Assembly (NCBI RefSeq): GCF_016862975.1
Contig: NZ_BONZ01000023.1
Location: 62,001-126,000, forward strand
Length of the DNA: 64,000 bases
Reading direction: 5' to 3'
From: Rugosimonospora africana
Lineage (GTDB): Bacteria > Actinomycetota > Actinomycetes > Mycobacteriales > Micromonosporaceae
Shown here: piece after piece, positions 25,732 through 35,043 of the stretch
How positions within the stretch are numbered: position 1 is the stretch's first letter
How the letters are laid out: the number at the start of each line of letters is the position of its first letter
Translations under genes and position numbers: made by a program
Notes under the pieces: model-generated
Told to the model about the DNA's origin: nothing
What the model saw: the letters and a program-made list of their open reading frames with translations, nothing else
Databases searched by the model: none

Positions 25732-26657
25732 TGGGCGCTCCCACGCTGCGGGTGTCGCAGCACCGTTCCCGGCCCGGTACGCCGCCGGCCCGGCCGCCGC
25801 GGCGCCGCCGGAACACCGCCGATCCGCACGTCGGGCGCAGCCGCACCGGAAGCCTGGTGGCCAACGCCGCCGGCCTGCTGTTCGCGGTGGTCATGGCATT
25901 CCCGGTGTACTGGGCGATCAACACCGCGTTCAAGCCGGTCAACGAGGTGGAGACGTTCACGCCGGAGTTCGTGCCGCGGCACCCGACGCTGTCCAACTTC
26001 GCCTCCGCGCTGAACGCCCCGAACTTCCTCACCGACCTGAAGAACAGCGTGATCGTGACCGTCTGCGCGGTGGTGTTCGGGCTGATCATCGGATTCCTCG
26101 GCGCGCTGGCCATCGCGCGGTTCCGGTTCTACGGCCGGCGCGCGCTGATCCTGGTGATCCTGATCGTGCAGATGATCCCGTTCCTGTCGCTGCTCATCCC
26201 GCTGTACCTGACGATGAACGGGCTGAATCTCACGAACAGCCTGACCGGCGTGGTCATCGTGTACATGGTGCTGGTGCTGCCGTACACGGTCTGGATGCTG
26301 CGCGGGTTCATCATCGGCGTACCCCGGGAGCTGGACGAGGCGGCCCTGGTCGACGGCTGTACCCGCTGGCAGACGTTCTACCGGATCATCCTGCCGCTGA
26401 CTGCTCCGGGACTGGTGGCCGCGTCCATCTACGGCTTCATCCAGACCTGGAACGAGTTCATCATCATCAACACCCTCAACGACTCCGGCAAGTGGAACCT
26501 GATGGCGTGGCTGGCGAGCAACCAGACGCTGCGCGGCACCACGTGGGGTCCGTTGATGGCCGCGGCGACGCTGACCTCGCTGCCGGTGGTGGTCTTCTTC
26601 CTCATCATCCAGCGCAACGTGGCGACCGGCCTGACCGCCGGCGCGGTCAAGGGCTGA
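25731..26657 (+). CDS. sugar ABC transporter permease (MalG-type)
   Basis: 308-residue second permease of the sugar transporter. The EAA loop reads PRELDEAALVDGCTRWQTFYRIILPLTAPGL, and the end QRNVATGLTAGAVKG is the MalG-family C-terminus. It starts within the stop of the first permease gene. Its 3' end overlaps the convergent ROK repressor gene by 11 bp, with no room for a terminator between them. Confidence 0.93.
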   Translation: MGAPTLRVSQHRSRPGTPPARPPRRRRNTADPHVGRSRTGSLVANAAGLLFAVVMAFPVYWAINTAFKPVNEVETFTPEFVPRHPTLSNFASALNAPNFLTDLKNSVIVTVCAVVFGLIIGFLGALAIARFRFYGRRALILVILIVQMIPFLSLLIPLYLTMNGLNLTNSLTGVVIVYMVLVLPYTVWMLRGFIIGVPRELDEAALVDGCTRWQTFYRIILPLTAPGLVAASIYGFIQTWNEFIIINTLNDSGKWNLMAWLASNQTLRGTTWGPLMAAATLTSLPVVVFFLIIQRNVATGLTAGAVKG

Positions 26658-27852
26658 CCGTCACCGTCTCCCAGGTGCGTTCGAGGCCGGCGGCGAGGCA
26701 GCCGTCCACCACCGCGTCCGCGCCCAGGGCGCTGACCCGCAGCTCGGGCAGGACCGGGGCGAGCCGGCGCAGTTCGCGCTCGACCGGGGCGATGAGGCCG
26801 GCGGCCTGCCCGACGCCGCCGCCGAGCACGATGAGGTCGGGGTCGACGACCGCGATGACGGAGCAGATCGCCCTGGCCACCAGTACCGCCTCGTCGGCGA
26901 CGACCCCCGCGGCGCGCACGTCGCCCCGCGCCGCGGCGGCGAACACCCGGCGCGCGGAGACCGAGCCCCGCAGGCCCGCATCGCGCGCGGCCCGGACGAT
27001 GCCGGCCGCCGACGCGGCGGACTCGAAGCCGCTGCGCCGCCGGGCGTCCCGCGGGTCCCTGGCGTCGCGCAGGCCGCGGGTGCCGGTGGCGCCGTCCAGC
27101 GGCAGGTAGCCGATCTCTCCGGCGGCGCCGTGGACGCCGCGGTGCAGCCGGCCGTCGAGCACCAGCCCCATGCCGATGCCGGTGCCGATCCACACGAACG
27201 CGAAGCTGTCCACGTCGCGCCCGTGGCCGTGCGCCCGTTCGGCCAGCGCGGCGGCGTTCACGTCGTTCTCGACCATGAGTGAGTCGCCGAACGCCTTGCG
27301 CAGCTCGGCGAGGATCTGCGGCTTCTCCCAGCCGGCCAGGCCGCTGACCAGGGTGAGGGCGTCGCGCCGGGGGTCGTAGACGCCGGGACTGCCCAGCACG
27401 GTCTGGGTGATGTCGGCGGCGGTGATGCCGGCCTCGGCGTACAGGCTCTCGGCGAGCCGGACGAGTTCGGTGACCCGGGCGTGCGCGCTTCCGGCCCGGG
27501 TGCGCGCGAACGACCGGGCGCGGATGCGGCCGGAGAAGTCGCCGATGGCGCCCCGCAGGAACTGCTTGCCGACGTCGAGGGCGAGGACGAAGCCGGCCTC
27601 GGGGTGGACCTCGTACAGCAGGGCGGCCGGGCCGGGGCCACCGGTACGCACGCCGGAGGTGCGCACCAGACCGGCCCGTTCGAGGTTGGCCAGCGCCAGC
27701 GACACAGTGTTCTTCGAGAGGCTGGAGATGCGGGCCAGGTCCGCGCGGGAGATGTGGCCGGCGGTCCGGATCTGGTCGAGGAGCAACTGCTCGTTCATCG
27801 CCCGGATCAATCGCGGACGGGCGGCCGAACCGCCCCCGGCCTGTGTGCTCAC
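26647..27852 (-). CDS. ROK family transcriptional repressor
   Basis: 401 residues. The N-terminal winged HTH (LLLDQIRTAGHISRADLARISSLSKNTVSLALANLERAGLV, about 24-65) is fused to a ROK sugar-binding domain with LALDVGKQFLRGAIGDFSG, ENDVNAAALAERAHG and IGTGIGMGLVLDG. The usual zinc motif (CxCGxxGCxE) is absent; the region reads YLPLDGATGTRG to GFESAAS. The start is a GTG whose ribosome-binding site (GAGGGG) is the 3' arm of a hairpin supplied by the first unit of an 80-bp tandem repeat. It is divergent from a ROK kinase and convergent with the sugar permeases; control of one or both transport operons is likely. Confidence 0.9.
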   Translation of the reverse strand: MSTQAGGGSAARPRLIRAMNEQLLLDQIRTAGHISRADLARISSLSKNTVSLALANLERAGLVRTSGVRTGGPGPAALLYEVHPEAGFVLALDVGKQFLRGAIGDFSGRIRARSFARTRAGSAHARVTELVRLAESLYAEAGITAADITQTVLGSPGVYDPRRDALTLVSGLAGWEKPQILAELRKAFGDSLMVENDVNAAALAERAHGHGRDVDSFAFVWIGTGIGMGLVLDGRLHRGVHGAAGEIGYLPLDGATGTRGLRDARDPRDARRRSGFESAASAAGIVRAARDAGLRGSVSARRVFAAAARGDVRAAGVVADEAVLVARAICSVIAVVDPDLIVLGGGVGQAAGLIAPVERELRRLAPVLPELRVSALGADAVVDGCLAAGLERTWETVTVSP

Positions 27853-28090
27853 GCCGGCCCCTCGCGTCCCGCGAGGGCCCGCCGTTTACGCAAGCTGCTG
27901 AGCCTCATCGTTCGCTCACTGCGTTCGCTCACCACGACCCCTCGCGTCCCGCGAGGGCCCGCCGTTTACGCAAGCTGCTGAGCCTCATTGTTCGCTCACC
28001 ACGTTCGCTCACCACGACCCCTCGCGTCCCGCGACGGCCCGCCGTTTACGCAAGCTGCTGAGTCTCATCGTTCGCTCACTGCGTTCGCTC
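27851..28090. repeat. exact tandem triplication of an 80-bp element
   Basis: Three contiguous 80-bp units (27851-27930, 27931-28010, 28011-28090) differ at only a few positions. Each contains the perfect hairpin CCCTCGCG-TCC-CGCGAGGG (broken by one base in unit 3), the segment GTTTACGCAAGCTGCTGAG, and a split direct repeat GTTCGCTCAC. The array ends with a partial copy (ACGCCGCCCCCTCG). It fills most of the divergent region between the ROK repressor and the ROK kinase. On the repressor mRNA the hairpin would sequester the ribosome-binding site. Confidence 0.95.
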
Positions 28091-28139
28091 ACGCCGCCCC
28101 CTCGTTGCCGAGCTGAGATCTGCCAGCTGATCCAGGCCC

Positions 28140-28168
28140 TTGCATGCGTCTGGTCGATAGTCTACTTT
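28140..28168 (+). promoter_or_regulatory. sigma70-type promoter of the ROK kinase / Opp-type operon
   Basis: TTGCAT (28140-28145) and TACTTT (28163-28168) with a 17-bp spacer, about 43 bp upstream of the kinase ATG at 28211. Its position after the repeat array is consistent with the start of the long plus-strand operon. Confidence 0.55.
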
Positions 28169-28210
28169 CCTAACAAACACCGGTCCATGACCGCCCGGGA
28201 GGAGCAACGG

Positions 28211-29140
28211 ATGCACTCACCGGTCGTGCTGGGGCTGGATTTCGGCGGGACGAAAATCGCTGTCGCGGTGTGCGAGATGACCGGGGCGCGGCTCGGCTCG
28301 GCGACAGTCCAGACCCTGGCCGAGCGAGGCGCGCGGGCGAGCCTGGACCGCGGCATCCGCGCGGCGCGCACGCTGCTCGCGACCGCCGCGCCCGGCCGGC
28401 CGCTGGCCGCGGTCGGCGTCGCCACGTTCGGCATTCCGGGTGAGGACGGCGTGGCGCTGGCGCCGACGGTTCCCGGTTGGAGCGACCTCGCCCTGGGCCG
28501 CGAACTGCGCGAGGCGTTTCCGGGCGCGCGGATCAGCATGGGTACCGACGTGAAGGCCGCCGCCGCGGCCGAGGTCGCCTGGGGCGCGCTGGCGGGCGTC
28601 GATCCGGGCATCTACCTGAACCTCGGCACCGGGCTGGCCGTGGCGATCGTCGCGGGCGGCACGGTGCTGTACGGCAGGCACGGCGCCTCCGGCGAGATCG
28701 GGTACAACCTGCGGTCGCGCGGCGACGTCGGGCTGTCGCTTTCCGACCGCACACCCTTGGAGGACGCGGTCAGCGGCGTGGCCCTGCTGCGGCAGGCATC
28801 GGCCGTGCTGCCGCGGGCCACCGGGGCGGTCGACGTGTTCGAGCGGGCGCCCGACGACCCGCGGATGGCCCGGCTGCTGGACGACTTCGTGGCGGAGCTG
28901 TCGTTCCACCTGGTCAACCTCGCCGTCGCGGTCGATCCCCAGCGGATCGTCGTCGGCGGCGGCATGGCGAGGTCGTGGGACCGGATGCACGCCAGCCTGC
29001 GTGGGGCGTTGGACGCCGCGGTGCCCTTCCCGCCCGAACTGGTGCTGGCCGAATTTCCCTTCGACGCGCCCCTGATGGGTGCCCTCGCCCTCGGCACGGC
29101 CGCGGCGCGTGACGCACTGAACGAAGGCGCTGTGGCATGA
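28211..29140 (+). CDS. ROK family sugar kinase
   Basis: 309-residue cytoplasmic kinase without an HTH. The ATG at 28211 follows GGGAGGAG. The phosphate-binding loop LGLDFGGTKIAVAV lies at the N-terminus; GTDVKAAAAAEVAWG and LNLGTGLAVAIVAGG match ROK kinases. The expected zinc-binding Cys cluster is missing, as in some family members. It is first in an operon with an Opp/Dpp-type transporter. The probable role is phosphorylation of a sugar released from imported oligomers, glucosamine being the best contextual guess. Confidence 0.85.
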   Translation: MHSPVVLGLDFGGTKIAVAVCEMTGARLGSATVQTLAERGARASLDRGIRAARTLLATAAPGRPLAAVGVATFGIPGEDGVALAPTVPGWSDLALGRELREAFPGARISMGTDVKAAAAAEVAWGALAGVDPGIYLNLGTGLAVAIVAGGTVLYGRHGASGEIGYNLRSRGDVGLSLSDRTPLEDAVSGVALLRQASAVLPRATGAVDVFERAPDDPRMARLLDDFVAELSFHLVNLAVAVDPQRIVVGGGMARSWDRMHASLRGALDAAVPFPPELVLAEFPFDAPLMGALALGTAAARDALNEGAVA

Positions 29141-29180
29141 GCGCCGTGGCATGAGCACAGATCAAGAAGGGATTGCTCCG

Positions 29181-30866
29181 ATGAGACGCACCAAAGCGCT
29201 CGCCGTCATCGTGGCACTGGGACTGGCCCTGACGGCGTGCGGATCGCCGAAGACCAAGACCAGTGGCAGCGATGCCCCTGACGATATCAACGCACCGCGC
29301 AAGCAGGGTGGCACCGTCACCATCGCCAACGAGCAGGGCCAGACCTGGACCTGCCAGTTCAACCCGTTCAACCCGTCCAACAACGTGGAGTCGGTCGGGT
29401 TCGTCTACGAGCCGCTGGTGTTCGTCGACCTGCTGAACAACCAGGCCGAGACTCCGATGCTGGCCTCGTCGTACCAGTGGAGCGCGGACAAGAAGTCCAT
29501 CGTCTTCACGATCCGCGACGGGGTGAAGTGGAGCGACGGCCAGCCGTTCTCCGCCGACGACGTGGCGTTCACGTTCAACCTCATGAAGCAGTTCCCGGCC
29601 ATCGACCTGTACGCGCTGTGGACCGGCGCCGGACTTCAGTCGGTGACCGCCAGCGGCAACAAGGTCACCATGTCCTTCGCGCAGGCGGCCCAGCCGTACT
29701 TCTTCAACTTCGCGGACCAGGTCGGCATTGTGCCCAAGCACATCTGGTCGACCGGCGAGCCGGCGTCGCACCCGGACACCTGGGCCGACCCGGACCCGGT
29801 CGGCACCGGGCCGTACAAGGTGAGTCCGTGCTCGGCCAACAACATCCAGTACGTGGCGAACACCAACTTCTGGCAGGCCGGCAAGCCGTACATCCAGAAG
29901 GTGGAGTACCCGGCCTACCTGGACAACGGGCCGGCGAACCTCGACCTGGCCAACGGCAAGGCCCAGTGGGGCAGCCAGTTCATCCCCGGCATCAAGCAGT
30001 TCTACCTGAACAAGAACAAGAACAACCACACCTGGTCGCCGCCGATCACGAACGTGGCCATCTTCCCCAACCTCGACCCGTCGCACGCGGCGACCAGCAA
30101 GCTCGCCGTGCGCCAGGCGATCGCCTCGGCCATCGACCGCAAGCAGGTCGCGCTGATCGGTGAGGGCGGGCAGCAGCCGGCGGCCAACCAGACCGGCATC
30201 GTGACGCCGACGTTCCAGAAGTACTACGACGCCTCGGCGGTCTCCGCGGCCGGGTACGACAAGCCAGACGTGGCCAAGGCGACCCAGCTGATGCAGAGCG
30301 CGGGGTACTCGAAGTCGAACCCGCTGAAGCTGACCATCATTACCATCACCGGGTACACCGACTGGGACGCGTCGCTCGCGGTCATCAAGCAGGAGCTGGC
30401 TCCGATCGGAATCGACCTGACCATCTCCGACCTGGCGCAGCAGACCTTCGACGACCGGCTCTACAACGGCGACTTCGACCTCGCGTACTACGGCGAGCCC
30501 AGCAACGGCCCGTCGCCGTACTACGAGCTGCGCGAGATCATGTACTCGAAGAACTCGGCGCCGCTGGGCAAGCAGGCCAACAGCAACTACGAGCGATACC
30601 TCAACCCCGACGCGGACAAGCTGTTCGACCAGTACGCGACGGCTGACGAGACCACCCAGGTCTCGCTCGTCAAGCAGATGGGCGCGCTGATGCTCAAGGA
30701 CGTGCCGGTCATCCCGACCACCGAATCGGTCGACTGGTTCCAGTACAACACCACCGACATCGGCGGATGGCCGACCGAGCAGAACCCGTACGCCCAGCCG
30801 TCCGCGTTCAGCATCCCGGACGTCGAACAGGTGCTGCTGCACCTGTACTCGAAGGCCGCGCAGTAA
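29181..30866 (+). CDS. ABC transporter substrate-binding lipoprotein (family 5)
   Basis: 561-residue lipoprotein (ALTAC, Cys20) of the SBP_bac_5 type, which binds oligopeptides or, in several actinobacterial and archaeal systems, oligosaccharides. The ATG at 29181 is preferred over an ATG at 29151 because it gives a clean lipoprotein signal and has AGAAGGG upstream. Motifs include SYQWSADKKSIVFTIRDGVKWSDGQPFSADDVAFTFN and the KLAVRQAIASAIDRKQV block. It is followed by matching permease and ATPase genes. The sugar-kinase neighbour and the downstream glycoside hydrolase favour an oligosaccharide ligand over a peptide. Confidence 0.92.
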   Translation: MRRTKALAVIVALGLALTACGSPKTKTSGSDAPDDINAPRKQGGTVTIANEQGQTWTCQFNPFNPSNNVESVGFVYEPLVFVDLLNNQAETPMLASSYQWSADKKSIVFTIRDGVKWSDGQPFSADDVAFTFNLMKQFPAIDLYALWTGAGLQSVTASGNKVTMSFAQAAQPYFFNFADQVGIVPKHIWSTGEPASHPDTWADPDPVGTGPYKVSPCSANNIQYVANTNFWQAGKPYIQKVEYPAYLDNGPANLDLANGKAQWGSQFIPGIKQFYLNKNKNNHTWSPPITNVAIFPNLDPSHAATSKLAVRQAIASAIDRKQVALIGEGGQQPAANQTGIVTPTFQKYYDASAVSAAGYDKPDVAKATQLMQSAGYSKSNPLKLTIITITGYTDWDASLAVIKQELAPIGIDLTISDLAQQTFDDRLYNGDFDLAYYGEPSNGPSPYYELREIMYSKNSAPLGKQANSNYERYLNPDADKLFDQYATADETTQVSLVKQMGALMLKDVPVIPTTESVDWFQYNTTDIGGWPTEQNPYAQPSAFSIPDVEQVLLHLYSKAAQ

Positions 30867-30920
30867 TCCACCGTCGGATAAGGATCGGACCATGGCAGTG
30901 AGCACGAGGAGCTGGTCGCC

Positions 30921-31910
30921 GTGAAGTTCCTGTTGCGACGTCTCGGGTTCTTCGTGCTCACGCTGTGGGCCGCGTTGACCCTCAACTTCTTCATCCCCCG
31001 GATGATGCCGGGCAGCCCGCTGAACGCATTGCGTGCCCGCACCCACAACAAGCTGTCCCCGGCCGCGCTGCAGCAGATGCTGACGGCGTACGGGTTCAAG
31101 CCCAACCAGAACTGGTTCGTGCAGTACCTCGACTACCTCGGCAACATGCTCTCCGGGCACTGGGGCATCTCGATCGGGGCGACGCTGGGCACCCCGGTGT
31201 CCAAACTCATCGGCCAGGCGCTGCCGTGGACGCTCGGCCTCGTCGGCGTGGCCACCATCCTCGCCTTCGCGCTGGGGTCGCTGATCGGCACCGTCTCGGC
31301 CTGGCGCCGGGGCGGGAAGGTGGACTCCATCCTGCCGTCGGTGTTCGTGGTCACCTCGGCGCTGCCGTACTTCTGGGTGGGGCTGCTGCTGATCCTCGTG
31401 CTGTCGCTGTGGACGGGCGGGCTGCTGCCCAGCGACTTCAACTACGACAACAGCCTGCAGCCCTCGTTCACCCTGCCGTTCATCGGCAGCGTGCTCAGGC
31501 ACGCGATCCTGCCCGCCGGGACGATCCTCATCACGTCCATCGGCGGCTGGATCCTGACCATGCGCAACAACATGATCACCACACTGGCCGAGGACTACGT
31601 ACGGATGGGCCGGGCCAAGGGCCTGCCGAACCGGCAGATCATGTACGGGTACGCGGCCCGCAACGCGTTGCTGCCCAACCTTTCCGGGTTCGCGATGTCA
31701 CTCGGCTTCGTCATCTCCGGCTCGATCCTGGTCGAGTACGTGTTCAACTACCCCGGCCTGGGATACCTGCTCTACAACGCCGTACAGAACACCGACTACC
31801 CGCTCATGCAGGCGCTGTTCATGCTGTTCACCGTCGCCGTGCTGCTCGCGGTGCTGCTGTGCGACTTCGCGACCGCGTGGCTGGATCCGCGCGCCCGGGC
31901 GAAGGGATAG
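30921..31910 (+). CDS. ABC transporter permease (DppB-type)
   Basis: 329-residue permease with about six helices. N-terminal MKFLLRRLGFFVLTLWAALTLNFFIPRMMPG is the usual DppB/OppB start, here a GTG. The EAA region reads EDYVRMGRAKGLPNRQIMYGYAARNALLPNLSG, and VEYVFNYPGLGYLLYNAV is conserved. It pairs with the DppC-type gene 3 bp downstream. Confidence 0.93.
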   Translation: MKFLLRRLGFFVLTLWAALTLNFFIPRMMPGSPLNALRARTHNKLSPAALQQMLTAYGFKPNQNWFVQYLDYLGNMLSGHWGISIGATLGTPVSKLIGQALPWTLGLVGVATILAFALGSLIGTVSAWRRGGKVDSILPSVFVVTSALPYFWVGLLLILVLSLWTGGLLPSDFNYDNSLQPSFTLPFIGSVLRHAILPAGTILITSIGGWILTMRNNMITTLAEDYVRMGRAKGLPNRQIMYGYAARNALLPNLSGFAMSLGFVISGSILVEYVFNYPGLGYLLYNAVQNTDYPLMQALFMLFTVAVLLAVLLCDFATAWLDPRARAKG

Positions 31911-31913
31911 ACC

Positions 31914-32852
31914 ATGACCTCCTTACTGGTCCAGCCGACCGGGGCCGCACAGGCGCCGACCCAGACGCGACGGCGCGGCAGGGGCGGGATTCTCGTCGCC
32001 GTACTGCGCAACCGCAAGGCGAGCATCGGACTGGGCATCTTCGTGGTGTTCTGCCTGCTGGCCGCGGTACCCCAGCTGTTCACCTCGGTACGCGACCCGA
32101 ACAAGCTGGCGTTCACGCCGTCCGAGACGCCGTCCGGGGCGCACTGGCTCGGTACCACCGCACTGGGGCAGGACATCTGGGCCCAGCTCGTCTACGGCAC
32201 CCGCCAGTCGCTGGTCATCGCGGTCGCGGCGGGCCTGTTCGCGACCGTGCTGTCGGTGCTGATCGGGGTGTCCGCGGCCTATCTCGGCGGGGTCGCCGAC
32301 GACGTGCTGTCGCTGCTGACCAACGTCTTCCTGGTCATCCCGACGTTTCCCCTGATCATCATCCTGGCGACGTACGCCGGCAAGGGCACCCTGCTGGTGG
32401 TGCTCATCGTGCTGGTGGTGACCGGCTGGTCGTACGGCGCCAACCAATTGCGTGCGCAGGCACTGTCCCTGCGCAACCGGGACTTCCTGGAATCCGCCCG
32501 GGTACGGGGCGAGCGGCGCTCGTACATCATCGTGTTCGAGGTACTGCCGACGATGACGTCGCTGATCGTGGCGAACTTCCTCGGCGCCGCGCTGTACTCG
32601 GTGCTGACCGCGGCCGGACTCCAGTTCCTCGGCCTCGGCGACCCGAACTCGATCAGCTGGGGGACCATGCTCTACTGGTCGCAGAACCAGCAGGCGCTGC
32701 AGACCGGACTGCCGTTGTGGTCCATCGCGCCGGGTGCCTGCGTCGCCCTGCTGGGCGTCGCGTTCGCCCTGATGAACTACGCCTTCGACGAGATCAGCAA
32801 CCCGGCCCTGCGACCGGTGAGGAGGCCACGTGTCAGGCGCGTCCATTCTTGA
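31914..32852 (+). CDS. ABC transporter permease (DppC-type)
   Basis: 312-residue permease with the DppC signature HWLGTTALGQDIWAQLVYGTRQSLVIAV and EAA loop FLESARVRGERRSYIIVFEVLPTMTSLIVANFL. Its last 23 bp overlap the start of the first ATPase gene. It forms the second half of the channel. Confidence 0.93.
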   Translation: MTSLLVQPTGAAQAPTQTRRRGRGGILVAVLRNRKASIGLGIFVVFCLLAAVPQLFTSVRDPNKLAFTPSETPSGAHWLGTTALGQDIWAQLVYGTRQSLVIAVAAGLFATVLSVLIGVSAAYLGGVADDVLSLLTNVFLVIPTFPLIIILATYAGKGTLLVVLIVLVVTGWSYGANQLRAQALSLRNRDFLESARVRGERRSYIIVFEVLPTMTSLIVANFLGAALYSVLTAAGLQFLGLGDPNSISWGTMLYWSQNQQALQTGLPLWSIAPGACVALLGVAFALMNYAFDEISNPALRPVRRPRVRRVHS

Positions 32853-33834
32853 GGTCCGGGATCTGTCCGTCATCTATCCCGGGGCGGGCGGCACGGTCAG
32901 CGGGCCGGTCGGCGCCGTCGACCGGGTCTCCTTCGACGTCCACGAGGGTGAGTTCGTCGGGGTGGTCGGCGAGTCGGGGTGCGGCAAGTCGACGATGCTG
33001 TTCGCGATCGCGCGGCTGCTGAGCCCGCCCGCCTCCATCACCGGCGGCAGCGTCACCTTCCGCGGCGACAACCTGGTCACCATGGCCGACCGGCAGCTGA
33101 ACCTGCTGCGGTGGCGGAACCTCTCGGTGGTCATGCAGAGCGCGATGAACGCGCTGAACCCGGTCACCTCGATCGGGGCGCAGTTCAAGGACGCGCTGGA
33201 AGCGCACGGGAAGTTCACCGCGGCACAGGTCAGGGAGCGCTCGGTCGAGGTCATGGACCTGGTCGGCATCGACCCGGTGCACCTGAAGAGCTACCCGCAC
33301 CAGCTCAGCGGCGGCATGCGGCAGCGCGCGATGATCGCCATGGCGCTGCTCTTCACGCCGGAGCTGGTCATCATGGACGAGCCGACCTCGGCGCTCGACG
33401 TGGTCGCCCAGCGCTCGCTGATGCTCCAGATCAAGGAGTTGCAGCGCCAGCTGGGCTTCGCGGTCATCTTCGTCACCCACGACATGTCGCTGGTGAGCCA
33501 CTTCTCCGACCAGTTGCTGGTGATGTACGGCGGCCAGGTGGTCGAGGTGGGACCGACGCGTATGGTCTTCGACACCCCGTCCCACCCGTACAGTCGCGGG
33601 CTGCTCGACGCGTTCCCGTCGGTACGGGGACCGAAGGTCGAGTTGACCGGGATACCGGGCAGTCCACCCGATCTCGCGCAGCCGCCCGAGGGATGCCGGT
33701 TCAATCCCCGGTGCCCCGTGGTCGAGGGCGACTGCCACAGCGTCGAACCCGAGCTGTACCAGGTGGGCACGGTCCGTTCGCGGTGCCTGCGCCACAACCC
33801 GGAGCGGGCCGGCACGGTGGAGGTGTCCTCGTGA
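32830..33834 (+). CDS. ABC transporter ATP-binding protein (DppD-type)
   Basis: 334-residue ATPase. The GTG at 32830 follows GGAGG and lies inside the permease gene. Walker A GESGCGKSTM, signature LSGGMRQRAMIAMAL, Walker B ELVIMDEPTSALD and the H-loop FVTHD are all present. The C-terminal oligopeptide-transporter extension with CRFNPRCPVVEGDC (iron-sulfur-type Cys cluster of this family) is intact. It overlaps the next ATPase gene by 4 bp (GTGA). Confidence 0.94.
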   Translation: MSGASILEVRDLSVIYPGAGGTVSGPVGAVDRVSFDVHEGEFVGVVGESGCGKSTMLFAIARLLSPPASITGGSVTFRGDNLVTMADRQLNLLRWRNLSVVMQSAMNALNPVTSIGAQFKDALEAHGKFTAAQVRERSVEVMDLVGIDPVHLKSYPHQLSGGMRQRAMIAMALLFTPELVIMDEPTSALDVVAQRSLMLQIKELQRQLGFAVIFVTHDMSLVSHFSDQLLVMYGGQVVEVGPTRMVFDTPSHPYSRGLLDAFPSVRGPKVELTGIPGSPPDLAQPPEGCRFNPRCPVVEGDCHSVEPELYQVGTVRSRCLRHNPERAGTVEVSS

Positions 33835-34925
33835 GCGCACCCACCCAGCCGGTACCGGCGCAGCGCACCCCGGCCGGTGAAGAGCCGGCTCCGCTGCTGG
33901 CGACCCGCGGCCTCACCAAGCATTTCAAGGTCGGCGGTGCCTTCTCCGGCCGGAACCTGCACGCGGTGGACGGCGCCGACATCGTCATCAACCGCAAGGA
34001 AATCGTCGCGCTGGTCGGGGAGAGCGGCAGCGGGAAGAGCACCATCGCCCGCCTGCTGGCCCGGGTCTACCAGCCGACCTCGGGCGAGATCCTCTACCAG
34101 GGCCGGCCGCTGTCCTCGATGCGCGGCCGGCGCCAGGTACTGGAGTACCGCGGCGACGTGCCGATGGTGTTCCAGGACCCGTTCAGTTCGCTGAACCCGG
34201 CCTACCGGGTGTCGCACGGCATCATGCGCGGCCTGAAGCTGCATCGCCACGAGCTGAACCGGGCGCAGCGCTTCGAGGAGGCGGTAAGGGTCGTCGAGGC
34301 GGTCGGGCTCACGCCGGCCGCGGACATCCTGGACCGGTACCCGTACGAGCTGAGCGGCGGCCAGCGGCAGCGGATCGGCTTCGCGCAGGCGCTGGCGTAT
34401 CGGCCGAAGCTCATCCTCGCCGACGAGCCGGTGTCCATGCTGGACGTGTCGATCCGGATCGGCCTGCTGAACGTGATGGCGAAGCTGCGGGCGGACGAGG
34501 ACGTGTCGTTCCTCTACATCACGCACGACATCGCGAGCGCGCGGTACGTGTCCGACCGGCTGATGGTGATGTATGCCGGGCACGTGGTGGAGTCCGGCCC
34601 GACCGAGGCGGTGCTGGCCGACCCGAAGCACCCGTACACGCAGCTGCTGCTGTCGGCCGTACCGGACCCGCGGGCACCGCTGGAGGTGACGGCGGAGGCC
34701 GCCAAGGGTGAGCCACCGCGGGTCATCAACCCGAGCCCGGGATGCCGCTTCCGCTGGCGCTGCCCGCTGGCGATCGACGAGTGTGCCACGACCACGCCGC
34801 TGCTACGCCCGCTGGCGCCGGCCCACGTCGCCGCGTGCCACGTGGCGACGGCGGATCCGGACCCGACCGCGGGCACGGATTCCGTCGCAGGCTCGGATTC
34901 GGGTGGGGAAGCGGCACCGGAGTAG
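33831..34925 (+). CDS. ABC transporter ATP-binding protein (DppF-type)
   Basis: 364-residue second ATPase of the Opp/Dpp-type importer. Walker A GESGSGKSTIARLLA, signature LSGGQRQRIGFAQAL, Walker B LILADEPVSMLDVS, H-loop YITHDIASARYVS, and the C-terminal CRFRWRCPLAIDEC Cys cluster. The last 25 residues are a low-complexity acidic tail. The operon ends with a very strong hairpin 10 bp downstream. Confidence 0.94.
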   Translation: MSAPTQPVPAQRTPAGEEPAPLLATRGLTKHFKVGGAFSGRNLHAVDGADIVINRKEIVALVGESGSGKSTIARLLARVYQPTSGEILYQGRPLSSMRGRRQVLEYRGDVPMVFQDPFSSLNPAYRVSHGIMRGLKLHRHELNRAQRFEEAVRVVEAVGLTPAADILDRYPYELSGGQRQRIGFAQALAYRPKLILADEPVSMLDVSIRIGLLNVMAKLRADEDVSFLYITHDIASARYVSDRLMVMYAGHVVESGPTEAVLADPKHPYTQLLLSAVPDPRAPLEVTAEAAKGEPPRVINPSPGCRFRWRCPLAIDECATTTPLLRPLAPAHVAACHVATADPDPTAGTDSVAGSDSGGEAAPE

Positions 34926-34935
34926 CTCAGTTCAC

Positions 34936-34974
34936 ACGACGGCGCCGCGTCCATGGTGGACGCGGCGCCGTCGT
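34936..34974. terminator. bidirectional hairpin terminator
   Basis: Perfect 18-bp arms ACGACGGCGCCGCGTCCA and TGGACGCGGCGCCGTCGT with a 3-nt loop, followed by TTT on the plus strand. It separates the transporter operon from the convergent GH2 gene. Confidence 0.92.
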
Positions 34975-35043
34975 TTCGGGTGAGGTCGCCGGTGCCCGAT
35001 CGGGGGCGGGCACCGGCGGACGCGGTGGTTACCCAGCCAGTGG

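Noticed and set aside
27851-28090. The 3 x 80 bp array considered as a CRISPR.
   Set aside because: The units are contiguous, with no unique spacers between them and no cas genes nearby.
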